From Pohlia nutans (Eukaryota > Streptophyta > Bryopsida > Bryales > Mniaceae), in the NCBI GenBank assembly GCA_022496805.1, contig CM040088.1:20429001-20493000 (forward strand): a stretch of DNA of 64,000 nt. Direction: 5' to 3'. The notes below the pieces were generated by a model. That model saw only the letters and a program-made list of their open reading frames with translations. It was not told where the DNA came from and made no database searches. Positions 35,344 to 48,951 of this stretch are shown in pieces (position 1 is the stretch's first letter; every line of letters begins with the position of its first letter). The translations under genes were made by a program, and so were the position numbers.

Positions 35344-36368
35344 TGTAAGACTATAGTATACAGTGCCTTCCAAAACTGATCAGATGTTTGCAAAAAAACT
35401 GATGTAAAGTAAAGTGTGATGGGGAAGGGGATGCTGTGGAGATGCCATATTGAGTTACTAGGAGTGGTGTAGAAGCAACCAAGAGTAGAGAACCCTCTCA
35501 GTTCCCCTTGACTTAAGTTATCTCATACCGGTGATCTGTCCATGGCTCGTAAATCAATGCCCAGGAACTGGCTGCCATGGAGCCCATGAATGGTACTGGT
35601 GGTAAGCCATGGATAATGGGGGACTCATCATTGGATGCTCAAACGAGAAAAATAATTATATTCATAATACTAACGTTGGTCTCGGAGACCATCGTGAATG
35701 GATAGTCACTTGGGGTCGTACATTTATCTGTCTCATGGACATGGGTCTATTTTTGGTGCCTCTTGTGTCAAACTAGAAGATTACAATAGCTCAGGCCTTT
35801 ACTACGCTAGAGGAAATCCTTGAAAATAGATACCACATGAGAGGAAGTCAAAGATATGGAAACAAGACATGGAATAACTTTTTTGCTTTGGGTTTTGTTT
35901 TGGATGTTGGTTAGGGATCTACATGGCAATAAAATAGAGTGTCATGGCACAATAAATGGCACAATAAATGAAGTTCAATATTACAGGGCACCATTGCTTG
36001 GAACTCCACAAAATGGGGAGAGAAACAAGGAAAAAAGACTTATGAAAAACAAAGTGCCATGTTGGAGGAAGTTCTTGTGCGTATCGTGTGGTAAGGGCTA
36101 AGAGTATGCCCAATAGTTCTAATAAAAACTCCGCCCGATGCCATTTACATTTGAGTTGGGGGAGTGGGGGTGTGCCTACGATCTGCAGCGACATCCATAT
36201 TTGCCAACCACTTACCACCTTTATTTGGAACCCCATGGACAATCTGCCACACGTGTCAGGTCAACAGTGGGACTTCAATGCCCAACGAAGTCTCATATCG
36301 CGGTAAAAACTCAAGTGGCAACCAACTACTTCATTTCTTGGTGGGAATACTTGTGTTGTTGGGGACAT
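35344..36368. other. Intergenic, no gene seen
   Basis: Contains several short open frames (for example 35856-36101 plus and 35919-36242 minus) without recognisable protein features. No repeat family was identified. Confidence 0.4.
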
Positions 36369-36950
36369 TTAACCTTTAATCCCTAAATGCCTAGAGCCCT
36401 CTCCAAATTCGGCAGTTTTGCAAAGATGCATTATAAAATGCAACCTAGAGGGATATTTTGAACTTGATATATGAATAAAAGTTGTACATTATGAATTTTA
36501 GATTCTATCCATACGGTTAGATCTATAATTGCTATTACCAATAATTTTGTATAAAATTTGAAACATGAAATTCAAAATTAATTTGTAATTCAATTACAAA
36601 TAATATATTGACAATCTACAGATGAATTTTTTGTGATTGGTTGAAATGTAATAATCTAAGTGTAGTGATTTTTGGAGATTTTTTGGTTCCTTAATTTTAT
36701 GAGTTGATTTTTAAAGAGCACTTTTACACTAAAATCTTTGAAATTTTGGGTGAATCACTACAACATGAAATGAGGCATAGAAATTTCACAAATCATCCCC
36801 TTTCTAATCGGATCACATATGCATGAAGCTAACTTCCCATAGAATCCACAGTAAAAATTCCACAATGCAAAAAGTGCATGACAGATGAGAAATTATGGAT
36901 GAAATTTGTACATTGTCCAAAAAATGGACGCTCAGGCAGTTAGGGGTTAA
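36369..36950 (+). mobile_element. T1-family TTAA element, copy 3 (~580 bp)
   Basis: Left border TTAACCTTTAATCCCTAAA, right border CAGTTAGGGGTTAA. Same interior landmarks and orientation as copy 1. Confidence 0.85.
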
Positions 36951-37106
36951 ACAATTTTGCAAGCCCCACGGGCTTGAAAGTAATTTGGGGGAATCTTGCT
37001 CATAACTTCTACTCCGTTGTATCAAATGGGGTTTTTTGAATGTCAATCCGAGCACCTTTGAGGGATCTATATTTCTTTAGAGTAGAACCAAAGTAAGAGA
37101 ACCATA

Positions 37107-37680
37107 TTGAACCCCTAAATGTCCTCACCCTGTCCATATTGGGCAGTTTTGCAAAGATGCATTATAAAATGCAACTAAGAGGCATATTTTGATCTTGATG
37201 TATAAATAGAAGTTGTACATTATAATTTTAAGACTTTATCCATACAGCTAGATCTATGATTGCTATCACCAATATTTTGTATAAATTTGAAACTTAAAAT
37301 TCAAAATTCTCTTATAATTCAATTACAAATAAGATATTGACAATCTGCGGATGATATTTGTTGTGATCGGTTGAGATGTAATACTCTAAGTGTAGTGATT
37401 TTTGAAGATTTTTGGATCGCTTAATATTATGAGTTGACTTTTTCAAGAGCACTTTTAGACTAAAATCTTCAAAAAAATTGGTGGAACAATGTGGCATGAA
37501 ATGAGGCATAAAATTTCACAAATAAACCCCTTTCTAATCGAATCACACATGAATAAAGTTAACTTCCCTTAAAAAATTCAGTAAAAAATCTACAATGCAA
37601 AAAGTGCATGACGGATGAGAAAATTGTGTTTCATTCTGTACATCGTTCATTTTTAGGACGGTTGGACGTTTAGGGGTTAA
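37107..37680 (+). mobile_element. T1-family TTAA element, copy 4 (~574 bp)
   Basis: Left border TTGAACCCCTAAATGTCC, right border GGACGTTTAGGGGTTAA. The two ends are good inverted copies over about 13 bp. Confidence 0.87.
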
Positions 37681-37688
37681 AATGAAGT

Positions 37689-38276
37689 TTAACCCCTAAA
37701 TGGCACAACTTCTAGTTTCTGAACGACTAATAGATTCAAACCCTTATCACGTTCTCATCAATGCTTGAATGAAAGTCATCCAATTTTCCAGGAGATACTT
37801 CACCAAGTTGTTGTCCTATCTAATGGTTGGATTTAGTCATACTTGAGTACATATTTTTCTAAAATTACAAATGTAGAAGTATGTCAAATCGTTGACGAAG
37901 CCAAAATTGCATTGACTGTAGTTCAAAAGTGGCCTTGCAAAAATGAGGTCATAGATTTGAGAAACACAAAAATTTCAAAGAATCACCACGTTTAAGCGTA
38001 TTTCATTTCAAATTCATTCCAACAAATTTTACTCAAAAAGTATTAAAATTTTGTTTGTAATCAAATTTAGAAGGAATTTTTAATTTTAACTTTCAAATTT
38101 TATAATTAAATACTGGTGATAGTATTAGTGAATCGAACTGTACGGATGGAATCTAAAGTTCAAAATGTAGAACTTTCATTTGTATATCAATTCCAAAATA
38201 ATCTTCTAAATAGTATTTTATGATGATTTTTCTCAAATTGTCAATTCTAGAGACACCCTGGTACGTTTAGAGGTTA
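37689..38276 (-). mobile_element. T1-related TTAA element, copy 5, inverted
   Basis: Starts TTAACCCCTAAATGGCAC only eight bases after copy 4 and ends GGTACGTTTAGAGGTTAA. The first half differs from the other copies; the second half matches the inverted T1 interior. It may be a chimera. Confidence 0.7.
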
Positions 38277-39660
38277 AAAGAGATTTTCGGTGTGGAATTA
38301 GGAAAGCATATGTCCTTTAAGGGTTAACCCGCATGCTACGGTGTTACCTCTACCTTAGCATAACTCACTCCTGATGGGCATGCTCTAAGTACAATCGGGT
38401 ACAAGATAATTACGAATTTTGGATCCAGTTGAAATTTGTGGGAACTTTGGAAGGCCCATGTATGCTAAAAAATTAATGTAATTTCAAATTGTAATTTGCA
38501 TTGGAATCACACTAAAGTCTACTTTATCATCATTACAAATAGACATATGTACTTGGAAATCATACAAAAAATCTGATGTTTTCTATATACTATCTACCAT
38601 TTAGTGCTGCCACCATTTGTGAAAATTACAACTTGTATTTAATGGTACACATTAAAAATGAACCTTCACAATTGCTTTAGAGATACTTGATCCCACACCA
38701 CTTGAACTACTTGTATGATTTCTTACTTGTTATTTACCTTAATGCAAAAAATCTTTGACTATCTTCCACAGGTTCACTATGAAATGATAGATAGTGTATA
38801 AAAGAAATCCAAATTATTGTATTATTTTAAGTAATTCTTTTTTCACTTATTATGAAGTTGAAGCACGCTTCATTGCAATTCCAATGCAATTTGTGGTTTC
38901 AAAATCGGTTCATTTGTGAGCATGCTAGAGCTTCCTAAAAATTGTTGAACTTTCTAATGAAACTGATTGAAAAATTCGTAATCATCTTGTACCCGACTGT
39001 ACACTGATGGGTGTTCTCGTCATGCTCAGTCCTTGGCCATAGCCTGTGAGCACTGAGTACAGACATACTTTGACTAACTTACTTTAGGGTGCAGTTTCCT
39101 TGCACCATGTGACCATATTTCCAACTTGCAATTCGTCAAATATACAAAATCCAGCAACTGCGACTTCCCCCATTGTTAAAAATAGGTATTTTAATCACAT
39201 CCATTTGGAGTAATTTCCTCTAGGGCTGCATGCCTCCCTTCATCCTTCATGTTCCCACTGTTTTCTCAAAACCCTGATTTTCAAGGTAACATACTTCGTT
39301 TACTCATTTCTTTGCATTCAGCCAGTGAGAGGCATATCTTATACTTATGACTAACTTCCTTTAGGGCTCAGTTTCTTTCAGATTAAAAAGTTGCAATTCG
39401 TCTGCAAAATCTTTGGAAGCAAGCATCCTGGAATTAGGATTACTGTGCGCCCAGAAATTGGGGATGCTCCTTCTACCAGTACTGTAGTAGTGAGGCCAAT
39501 TGGTCCCACAGTCAATTGTTTACAGACAGTCGTGAACTGATTCTCTCTTTGTGTGATGCACTTGAAAACCAACGATTGATGTGGAGGTAACTTACCATCA
39601 AATTAACCGGTCAATGCTCTTTTTTTTTTAGAAGTGCGGTACTGAGTTGTGGTAACTTAC
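38277..39660. other. Intergenic, no gene seen
   Basis: Two related phrases (ACTAACTTACTTTAGGGTGC near 39075 and ACTAACTTCCTTTAGGGCTC near 39350) indicate a diverged local duplication. No coding structure recognised. Confidence 0.4.
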
Positions 39661-40291
39661 AGCAGGGCCACCCATGCCCTCCCAGAGTCTCTCACACTCA
39701 AGAAGTAGATGAAAAGTGCCAAGGGCCCTTGCAAAATGCCTCTTGAGAGCATTCCCACCCATGCATGCTAGGACTAACTCGCTGAAATTATTCATCTAAA
39801 TTTGAAGGGCCCTTGCACTCACACTCCCCCACCCTTGCAGGCCCCTCACATATCAAAAGTGCGCATCAAATAGTCAATGGACCAATCACAAGTAGAATGG
39901 GAGGATATAGTCAACTAAATAGTGATTTGAAGGCCCAATTTCTAACACACTAGGATCGAGAGTCAAGAGGTATTTTTGAAGGGCCCTTGGCACTTTTCAT
40001 CTACTTCTTGAGTGTGAGAGACTCTGGGAGGGCATGGGTGGCCCTGCTCTGACTCTAGATCCTAGCGTGTTAGAAATTGGGCCTTCAAATCACTATTTAG
40101 TTGACTATATCCTCCCATTCTACTTGTGATTGGTCCATTGACTATTTGATGTGCACTTTTGATATGTGAGGGGCGTGCAAGGGTGGGGGAGTGTGAGTGC
40201 AAGGGTGGGGGAGTGTGAGTGCAAGGGCCCTTCAAATGTAGATGAATAATTTCAGAGAGTTAGTCCTAGAGTGCATGGGTGGGATGCTCTT
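39661..40291. mobile_element. Second self-nested Tourist-like MITE
   Basis: Outer parts are 39661-39744 and 40053-40291; the inner, inverted element is about 39745-40052. Ends are of the GAGCA..CCACCCATGC type. TGA flanks the inner insertion and TTA flanks the outer one. A 24-bp internal duplication (GCAAGGGTGGGGGAGTGTGA unit) lies at 40179-40226. Confidence 0.82.
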
Positions 40292-40528
40292 AGACACTGA
40301 TTAACTCCCTATACGTTGCATTGATTGCAGCTCCGTATTGTAGATGATAAAAGGAGGAGTCAGGCTGTAGGATATGAAACCTGAAACAAACTGTACGTAA
40401 GTAGTGATCATCTGAAAGACGTTGAAGTAGCTGTCAGAAATTCCCAGAAGCTGGGAGGACTGTCTGGTCGATCATGTGGAATTGAACAACTGGGGAGAGC
40501 AACTTAGAACAACCGACTCGGAATCACT

Positions 40529-41035
40529 GAACGCATTATAAAATGTAACTAATAGGGATATTTTGAACTTGGTGTATGAATAAAAGTTGTAAATTATCAA
40601 TTTTGGATTCTATTCATACAATTAGATCTGCGATTGCTATCACCAATATTTTTGTATAAAATTTGAAATTGAAAATTCTTTTGTAATTTGATTACGAATA
40701 ACATGTAAATGAATTTTGTTGTGATTGGTTGAAATGTAATACTCTAAGTGTAGTGATTTTTGGAGATTTTTTGGTTGCTTAATTTTATGAGTTGATTTTT
40801 TAAAGAGCACTTTACACTAAAATCTTTGAAATTTTGGGTGAATCAATACAATATGAAATGAGGCATCAAAATTTCACAAATCATGCCCTTTCTATGAATC
40901 ACACATGCATGAAGCTAACTTCCCATAAAATATATAGTGAAAAGTCCACATTGCAAAAAGCCAATGACGAATGAGAAAATTGTGTTTGATTCTGTACATC
41001 ATCCACTTTCTGAACGGTTGGACATTTAGGGGTTA
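40529..41035 (+). mobile_element. T1-family element, copy 6, left end truncated
   Basis: Starts inside the family at the GCATTATAAAATGTAAC block and ends GGACATTTAGGGGTTAA. Confidence 0.8.
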
Positions 41036-41208
41036 AGCAACCAAATAATCTCTAAAAATCATTACATTTAGAGTAATACCGCATTTCAACCCATCACAAC
41101 AAATTGTATCTATAGATTGTCAATATCCTATTGGTAATTGAATTATAAAAGAATTTTGAAATTTAAGTTTTAAATTTAATTCAAAAATACTGGTGATAGC
41201 AATCCATC
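41036..41208 (-). mobile_element. T1-family fragment, copy 7, inverted
   Basis: Follows copy 6 directly. It matches the inverted central part (CAACCAAATAATCTCTAAAA, CACAACAAATT, TACTGGTGATAGCAATC) and lacks both ends. Confidence 0.75.
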
Positions 41209-42365
41209 AATTTTTAGGACAATCTACAATATAGATTACATGATTATAAGGTTTGATCATGAATTGTTTTTGAGCAGAATCAAACAGGTCATTCACCACA
41301 AACATTCTCAATAATTCCAAAACCATGATTAGCGTTTGAAAATTTTGGGACATACAAAGATGTATTGTATCTAGGTGCGCACAAAAAATGATGTTCTAAA
41401 ACTATACATTGTAACAAAAATGATTGATTCCGAAAGATTTATGTTTGGATGAAGTGAATTGTTGGTGACTGGTTGAGCCGGTGTTTGTGATTGTTATTTA
41501 TTGTTACATTTTACAAAATTTGTATACATTTCAAAAAGATTATTGGAATATTAAAAAATATTCAAAAAGATTAATGGAATATTCAAGAATATTCAAAATA
41601 ATATAAAATATGTAGAAAAGAATCCAAAGATTTTGAAAGGATTAAATTTAAAATATATTTAATTTTTCTTTGAAATTATTTTATAGTGTTAATGACACAA
41701 TAATGACAAATGTTTTACATAATGTTCCTTTTCTTATTGAAAAATCTGATGCCCTAGTGTGAAAACACCCTCAAGGTCATCAACCTCCCTAACTACCATG
41801 TCCCAAATTCACATGCCTTACCGTTTTAATTTTTTCCCGGTGGATCAATCAGTATAATTGCACATCTATAAGGATTTTGTGTTCTCGTAACCGACATCTA
41901 CAATTCTCTAGTTAACTTTGACTCAAAATTATGGAATCCAAATAAGTTACTAAAGCAATGAAATTATTCTTGAACACAATGTGTCGTTGTGGTCTTTTTG
42001 GGGTTAAATGGTCGGGAATGAGTGTCTCTACCTTAATTCCATGAATTTTTGTCCAATCATGTTATTTTTTCTTAAAGAGTGTCAAATGAATATTTCTTTA
42101 TTTTGGTCATTTCAATTTCTAGGTTTAAATTCATCCTGTCATCCAAATTGAGGGAAAACAAAAAAAATAGTCTCACGAGCACTTTTTAATGACTTACTAT
42201 GTATCAATGAATTTTTTGCTAATTTGATCAATTAAGGTAATAAATTACATATTTTTCTTTTGTTTTGGTGTACACTCTAATCTATATTAAGAATAATTTC
42301 AAAAAAAAGAAAAGAAGTTGTGACTATGGTGCTAAAAAATGAGGTAAACCTTGGACATTTAAGGC
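41209..42365. other. Intergenic, very AT-rich, no gene seen
   Basis: Includes short imperfect AT tandem repeats at about 41525-41640 (AAAAATATTCAAAAAGATTA-like). A GGGGTTAA at about 42000-42007 and an ATTTAAGGCTTAA at 42356-42369 hint at further degenerate TTAA elements. Confidence 0.4.
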
Positions 42366-42764
42366 TTAACCCCTCAAGGCCCAAAAGTGGCCCTTCTCTG
42401 ATCAAATTTATTTGTCACTTTGAAACCAATCTTTTTTTCAGTTGAGTTGCACTAACAAAGTAAAGGTGATCAAGTCTAGTTTCTATTCCACTTTGCGACT
42501 TTTAAATATACCAAAGTGATTTTAATTGTGATTTACACCCAACAGAAAATTTTCATAAAATTTGGATACTTATTGTAATTAATATGTTTTTTTGAAGACA
42601 TAAAACTTAAGAAAATCATAATAATTTCAATTTTTAGAAGAAAATTATGAAAATTTCAAGATTTATAGTAAACATATAGATTCATCTATGAAAAATAATT
42701 TTCTCAAATTCGCTTAGATCAAAGTTTGACTACATTGAGAAGGGGATAGGCCTTGAGAGGTTAA
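42366..42764. mobile_element. TTAA-bordered MITE with CCCCTCAAGGCC ends
   Basis: The left end TTAACCCCTCAAGGCCC pairs with the right end GGCCTTGAGAGGTTAA; about 399 bp. The interior is unrelated to T1 and T2, but the border form is the same. Confidence 0.8.
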
Positions 42765-43066
42765 CCCTCATTTGAAGTCCATTTCTTCACACCATTTGAA
42801 TAGTTTTCATTTCCAGTACAAAAAGTGTATCTGACATAAGATAGCCTGGATAACTGATAAACCATTTGCATCGGGATTCTGTTTTGCACGATCCACATTT
42901 GCTGGCATCAGCCGGTGATGATGGGGTTGTGAAAATATACTTTAAAATGTTGATGTATACATAAGTTTTCGCAGCTCTTCGTATGTATATGTGAGGAGAT
43001 TCTTCAATGCTCATCTATAACTAAATCATGAGACAGTCGTATAAGGTCGTATAAGGTAGTGGCATA

Positions 43067-43460
43067 TTTCCGTCTGAATTTCAGGTTTGCATATTTAGGC
43101 TTGTGAAAGAAGAAGTTTATAATTTTTGGATGCTCCGCAAAGCTAGTGCAAAGGCATCCCAAAAAAAAACACATTTTTTGAGCATTTCTACAATTTTCTA
43201 TGAATTTTTAAGCTTGAAAGCATAGAGTGGCCATTAACTGCCTGTAGGGTCCTGGCTTTCATGAGAGGTTGGATTCTGAAAATAGTGAGCTTACTGCACC
43301 AATCAAAAGCACTCAACTTTCCAAGGCATGGACGTAATTAGAACGTTCCTAGGAAATTTTTAGGTCCAGGGTGGGTGGTTTCTGGGACCCAGCCCCCCAA
43401 TCCTAGGGATCGGAAATTGGGACTGGTTGGAAATATGCACTGCTACCTTATAACGTTTTT
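43067..43460 (+). repeat. Dispersed ~380-bp repeat, copy 2
   Basis: Second copy of 30157-30535, same orientation, with an extra ~90 bp around 43290-43370. It ends about 330 bp from the TPC1 stop codon. Confidence 0.75.
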
Positions 43461-43794
43461 GAAAGGAGCTGTTAACAACCTCTAATTCAAGAAAAAACTC
43501 TTCTGGTTCAAGAATGAAAGTGATGGTACTCAGCCTGGAACTATTACAGACAACCTCAATGTGCTACCTGTAGTGAAAAAGGTGAACATTGCTCAAGAAA
43601 GTTATAACTGTGGATAATGGTAAATTTATTGCGATCCATTTGAAATAATAACAGAATTTTAAGGCATCAGTACACTCTCGAGAGAACTAGACTAGTAAAC
43701 TACGGCAAGCATTTAACAAGTTCTTGCATCTGCCGGGAACTCGACGCAAGACGAAGAGTGTACAACATCTCGTCGCAGGATTCATCAACACAAT

Positions 43795-46700
43795 TCATAT
43801 CAATGGTGCTTCATTTCGTTCCTTGAAGGACTTGTTCTCCTCCAACTCGGCACTCAGCATATGGTTCAAAAGTGACTGCACATTGAAGTCTCTGCAACCA
43901 CATGGCAACCAACATGTATATTTCATTAAACACTTGGAAATTTATTGGCTCTGGACCAAAGGGGAAAAGGACTTTACCTATCAACACAAGTTACTACATT
44001 TAAAGTTTGAGTAGGTTCTTACAAACTGTGTTTGTTGCTACTTGGAAACTAAGCATGAAATAAAGTACATCTATAATACAACTACGCTGTGAAATACTCC
44101 CTATGTCTAGAAATAACTATCCTAGTTTTTGGCATGTTTCAACTTAACATTTATTTTGCCAAAAAAAGCCATCTCAGTACTCAAAAAACAGATTGTTGCA
44201 TTTGTCTTTAAAACTTAAAGTGTCAATAACAATGTCGATGGGAGTGTTGAAAACAACACCTTTATTTTTTGGTAGTGGGTGTAAAAGAACACAAAATATT
44301 GTTGTACATAAAAGGAGGTTTAAAGATGTCACCTCTTGGCTTTGGGTATCGATTTGCGCCGTGGATTACGCTTGTGGGCCTGCAACACATTAAGCAGATT
44401 AAAAAGTCGTCAACTAAAAGACATCCCAAAGTGGGTTGCCATGGATCGATCAAGTCATTCTCTGAACCATCTTTATTGGAAAAATTACTTAACCAACTCT
44501 CTTAGTTCCATCTATTTACTATTACACGACACTTAAAACAACTTTGGTTTTGCGTGTTGACAGTAATTTACTACGGATTTTGAATATTATAAGTGAATGA
44601 CTTTTTGGTACATGGATGGTCAATTACTTGGGGAACTACCGTACATGAAACTCAATGACTCACTCCATAAATGTTATTTTATGATGAGAATTCGCGATCA
44701 ATAAGCAACACAGGGAGAGGTATTTCATAAATTTTTGACACTTAAATGTCAGAAACAATGTTGAAAAACGTGTCGAAAGCTACACCTTTTTTTTTTGGTA
44801 ATTATGCATGAAAAGAAGGTAAGGTAATGAAGGCTCACCTCGTTATCAGAGTCACTGCTGCTGCCGTTGTTATCTTCGGATGATTTTGTAGCTTCGTTCA
44901 TTTCGATTTCAGCGAAAAATGCTTCCAAGACAAACGCAACAATCTGCAAGTCCAACACCACAACAAAATAAAATAAAATTCTAAACCCTAAACCTGAATG
45001 GAAAATAGGCTTCTAATCACAATCTAGATAGGGCAACAAAAATAATATGTGAATATTGTTACAGTCTGAACTCGTTATTATCACTCTCCAATATCACATA
45101 CGAGTGCTATTGTGTACGGTCCATGTGATTGGACGCATTTCCACATGCCAAGTTGGGAACTCATGTACGTGGGTGTGATATAAAAGAATTCTGAATATAG
45201 TAGAAAAGCAAGTACAAGCCATAATTTAATATGGAAAACATGTACCAAATTGAGGAGAAACAGAATAGCAATGACGTAGAAGCCCCAGAAGAAAAACATT
45301 GTCCACCACTTCCCCGTCAGTAACATATAGCTCTGCAAGTTGCCACGTCAATTACATGTCAATATAATACAAACTAATAACGTGACCACACTAATTTATA
45401 GTTTCACCGACAGTGATTTCTACCTGATGACACTCCTGTTACAGTCTACCCTCCATACAATGACACTCCATAATATGACGATATATTATTGTTTCAAGCA
45501 ATACACATATGACACGTCATTTCTGTGACTAATCCATGCCTGCCACCTTGAATGTAGGGCTTCCTAAGCATGTCATAATAGAGAGGGACAACTGTAATTA
45601 CTTGCACCCACACTAATTGATGACACGACGACGGGATAGCCATTTTTCTCTTCATTCTTGGACTACAGCAAAGACAAAGAATAATAATAATAATGTAGAA
45701 TTGTAGAAACATGATGTTGGGAATATTTACGCACGTCCATCCAAGATTGCCAGTTGCCCATGATGAGCAGGTCGAACAATGTCACCATGCCAGAAGGGAA
45801 GTCATTGAAGTTTTGCAATAAATAACTGGGACAAAAAGTCAAGGATTTCATTTGTACACTCTTCTGTTCAAAGTTGACTTCTTTAGGTCAAAAAAAGAAT
45901 AAGTTTTTTTTCCCAATTAAAACGTGTGGATTTAACATAATTAGTGAGAAAAGGATACTCGTTGTCGAACATGGAGGTGGTCTCCAGGATGGGATTTCCC
46001 ACATACACAAGTCCACCAAAAAGCTGCACACCATCAAATGACCATGTTATCTCATTGCCAAGTTTCAAAATTCATATTTATTATTGGAGTACTGGATACT
46101 ATATATATTGTATTAGGATAGTACACTGCTTGTAAAATTAATTTTTTCTTAACTTAGTTAGCGTTGTGTGATTTTAACCATCCTAAAGTGGGCAGTGTGA
46201 AAAAGATGCTCAATAGGAAGTGGACTCTTAAGGAGTGTAAAAATCGTCACGTCGTCTCTGTCCCAACAAACAATGAAATAGAACTGCATTTCTTCTGTTC
46301 TTTTCAGCTCTAAAGTAACTATGCATAAGGTAGGAAAACCAAAAACGGTTAATGCCCTCAAGGCGTGCACTAGAGTTGCAGTAAAACACGGAGGTGGTAG
46401 ACCGAAAATGGAGAATTTTTGCATGACCATGATTACTAAAAATTTACTAAAAATTACTAATTTTTTTTGAATTTTTAGTAGCCTTGTGTGCGGTTTTCTG
46501 TGATATTAGTTAACCGTTTTAGGTGTTTTCATGTGTAGAAAAGGAAGAGTCTAGTATACAAGACGGGGGTTTGACAAACTTCCCACTTTGAGAAATTGTA
46601 GATAATTATTTACGGGGAATAAAAATACGAAACAACTTGCATTCTTCATCATTTCTTCTTCTTCATCTCAAAAAAAATTCACATAATTTCTAACTCCATT

Positions 46701-48920
46701 CCTTCTGGTCAAATCACCTTATTTTCACCGTTTTTGGTTTTCCTACCTTAGTTACTATTATCATAATGGTCAAGTTCTTCTATGTTCTTGTTAGCAAAGA
46801 ACAATCACTCAAAATTTGTGTGATTCAAGCAATATGTACTCATAGTGCATTTATATAATTTTAGGATGATACTTTTTAAATACCTAGTTTGAAAAACATT
46901 TGGAAGGAAGATAGACAAATGAGCCTGGGAAGAAATGAAACGTACATGAACGCCCAGTGAACAAAAGACACACATGAGGCAGAAGACCATGCCCAAATAA
47001 GGCATAAGATTGGGGATGAGCTTGAAGAATGTGGCCACCATAACCTTGTAACGCTCCACCAACACCAACAACCTTGTCAACCGCAGAAGCCGAGCAATCA
47101 ACAGATATCGGATCCTGCAACAACAATAAATTGATACACAACAACAACAAAGAGGTTTTAGTAGAAGAAAAATAATTTAAGTTACAAAAATCAACTGTTG
47201 CACACGAGTACTTATACCAACAATACTTAATGTATTTTTTAATTTTTATACCAGTACAAGCTCTTTTTATCCTTCCATCAATCTTGTATATTTCTCATCA
47301 CAATGGATACAGTAGAATTAGGATCCCTCCTTTGTAATTTCAAACACAAAAGAAAACCAAATGTTGCTTTTATTTCATTTTTAACTCAGATAGGATTTAA
47401 AAAGAACTAGCAGTAGTCCTCTCTGTTATGAAATCATTCGATGCGTTGGTTGTTATGTATGTTGTAGGGTCCCAACCAATTAAGACATGATACGTGTTAT
47501 TTTTTTTCATACGAATTGATAGGGAGGTTTTGAAATTTAAGTATCAATTTGTAACTAGAGGTTGATTCTCCCTGTAAGTTTATTTTACTTATATTCTCAG
47601 ATTTCGTAGCTTTTTACATGTTTGTTTTATATTTTGAATTATTCTTGTATGGCCTTAGGCACAGGAAAATCCAACACTGGTTACATCTACATTTACTTAT
47701 GAGCGTTCTGGACACGAAAAAAAAACACACTCCCCTCTTAATCTCTAAACTCGAAAAACGTCCAATTTCTTTTTCTTTTTCCTTTTTTCTTTTGACTAGC
47801 ACATGCAATGTTCTTCATTACTTCTGATGATATAAAATTGAACCCAGTCTGCATTTTTAATTTTTTTTTTTTCACAATTGAATTGATCATTTTAAAACCA
47901 TGAAATTCCTGTTCAAGAGTAAGTCAAGATACTGTACCACTCTTCATTGCTGAAGAAAGGTAGATCAGTTGGAGAGAAAAAAGCTGCAGTCTCAAAAACC
48001 ACTGTGCACAATCCAAAAATCAGAAACGCAACACTAATATTAAAGTCAACACTATTTCAGATTTGTGATTCAACACCTAATCATGACAATGTGCATTAGA
48101 TTCATCCCAAATTTTTCATTTGAATAAGGTCAACATCCTCACATTGAATGAGTTCGACAACGCATCCAAATTGAACCATATGGTCAACATATGGTCCCAT
48201 ATGAACCATATTTTTCACAGTATAATACATTTAATTTTTCATCTTAAAACCATGAATCCTTAAGGAGAACTCTAGATATTTTATGAGGATAAAACGAGGG
48301 TCAAGGTTTACCAATTGTCACAGTGATGACGAAGTCGAACTGGTTTTGCGCAGACCGCCAATAATTGTTGAACCCATAAACAAGAACTTTCAAACCCATT
48401 TCAACCACGTACACCCATCCTGGATCAAACAAAAGACATCCAACAATTGTATGTCAAAATAATTAATTTCCTCAAAAAAAAAGTGGTTTGAACGTAATTT
48501 TTTTATTTATGTAAAATTCATGGGACAGGACACTTGCACCATGGGACTCTAAGAAGTTTATTTTCTCTGGTATTAGAAAATGGATTTAGCTTACAATAAA
48601 AAGGGTTACGTTTCCACCATTAAAATTTTAGCTTCCATGTTTTCCAATTAATAATTGACAGACATCGTAAGCTGCCTCATTCACACACCTCAAGATTTAG
48701 AAATGACGTACCGAGAGCAAATTCAACATCTTGCCAGAAACGCTGGGAGGAACTGTTCTCTATATCAAGCTGCAAGAATAATTTAATTGTAAGTAAATAC
48801 CGTAGGTGGAGGGCAGAATCGGCACATCTATGTCAAATATTTATTTCTTTTTGAAAAATAAGGTTTGGCACATAAAAGGTATACATGAATATTCTTTAAA
48901 TTTCTCCTTTTTACCATACC

Positions 48921-48951
<31 letters not shown>

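Noticed and set aside
34733..40291. Inverted repeats as possible miRNA genes
   Set aside because: The symmetry is fully explained by self-nested Tourist-like MITEs; small-RNA production is possible but there is no mature-miRNA-like evidence.
43724..44014. 96-residue plus-strand frame over the end of TPC1
   Set aside because: It is antisense to the last TPC1 exon, whose frame continues exactly from the preceding exon and matches the TPC1 C-terminus.
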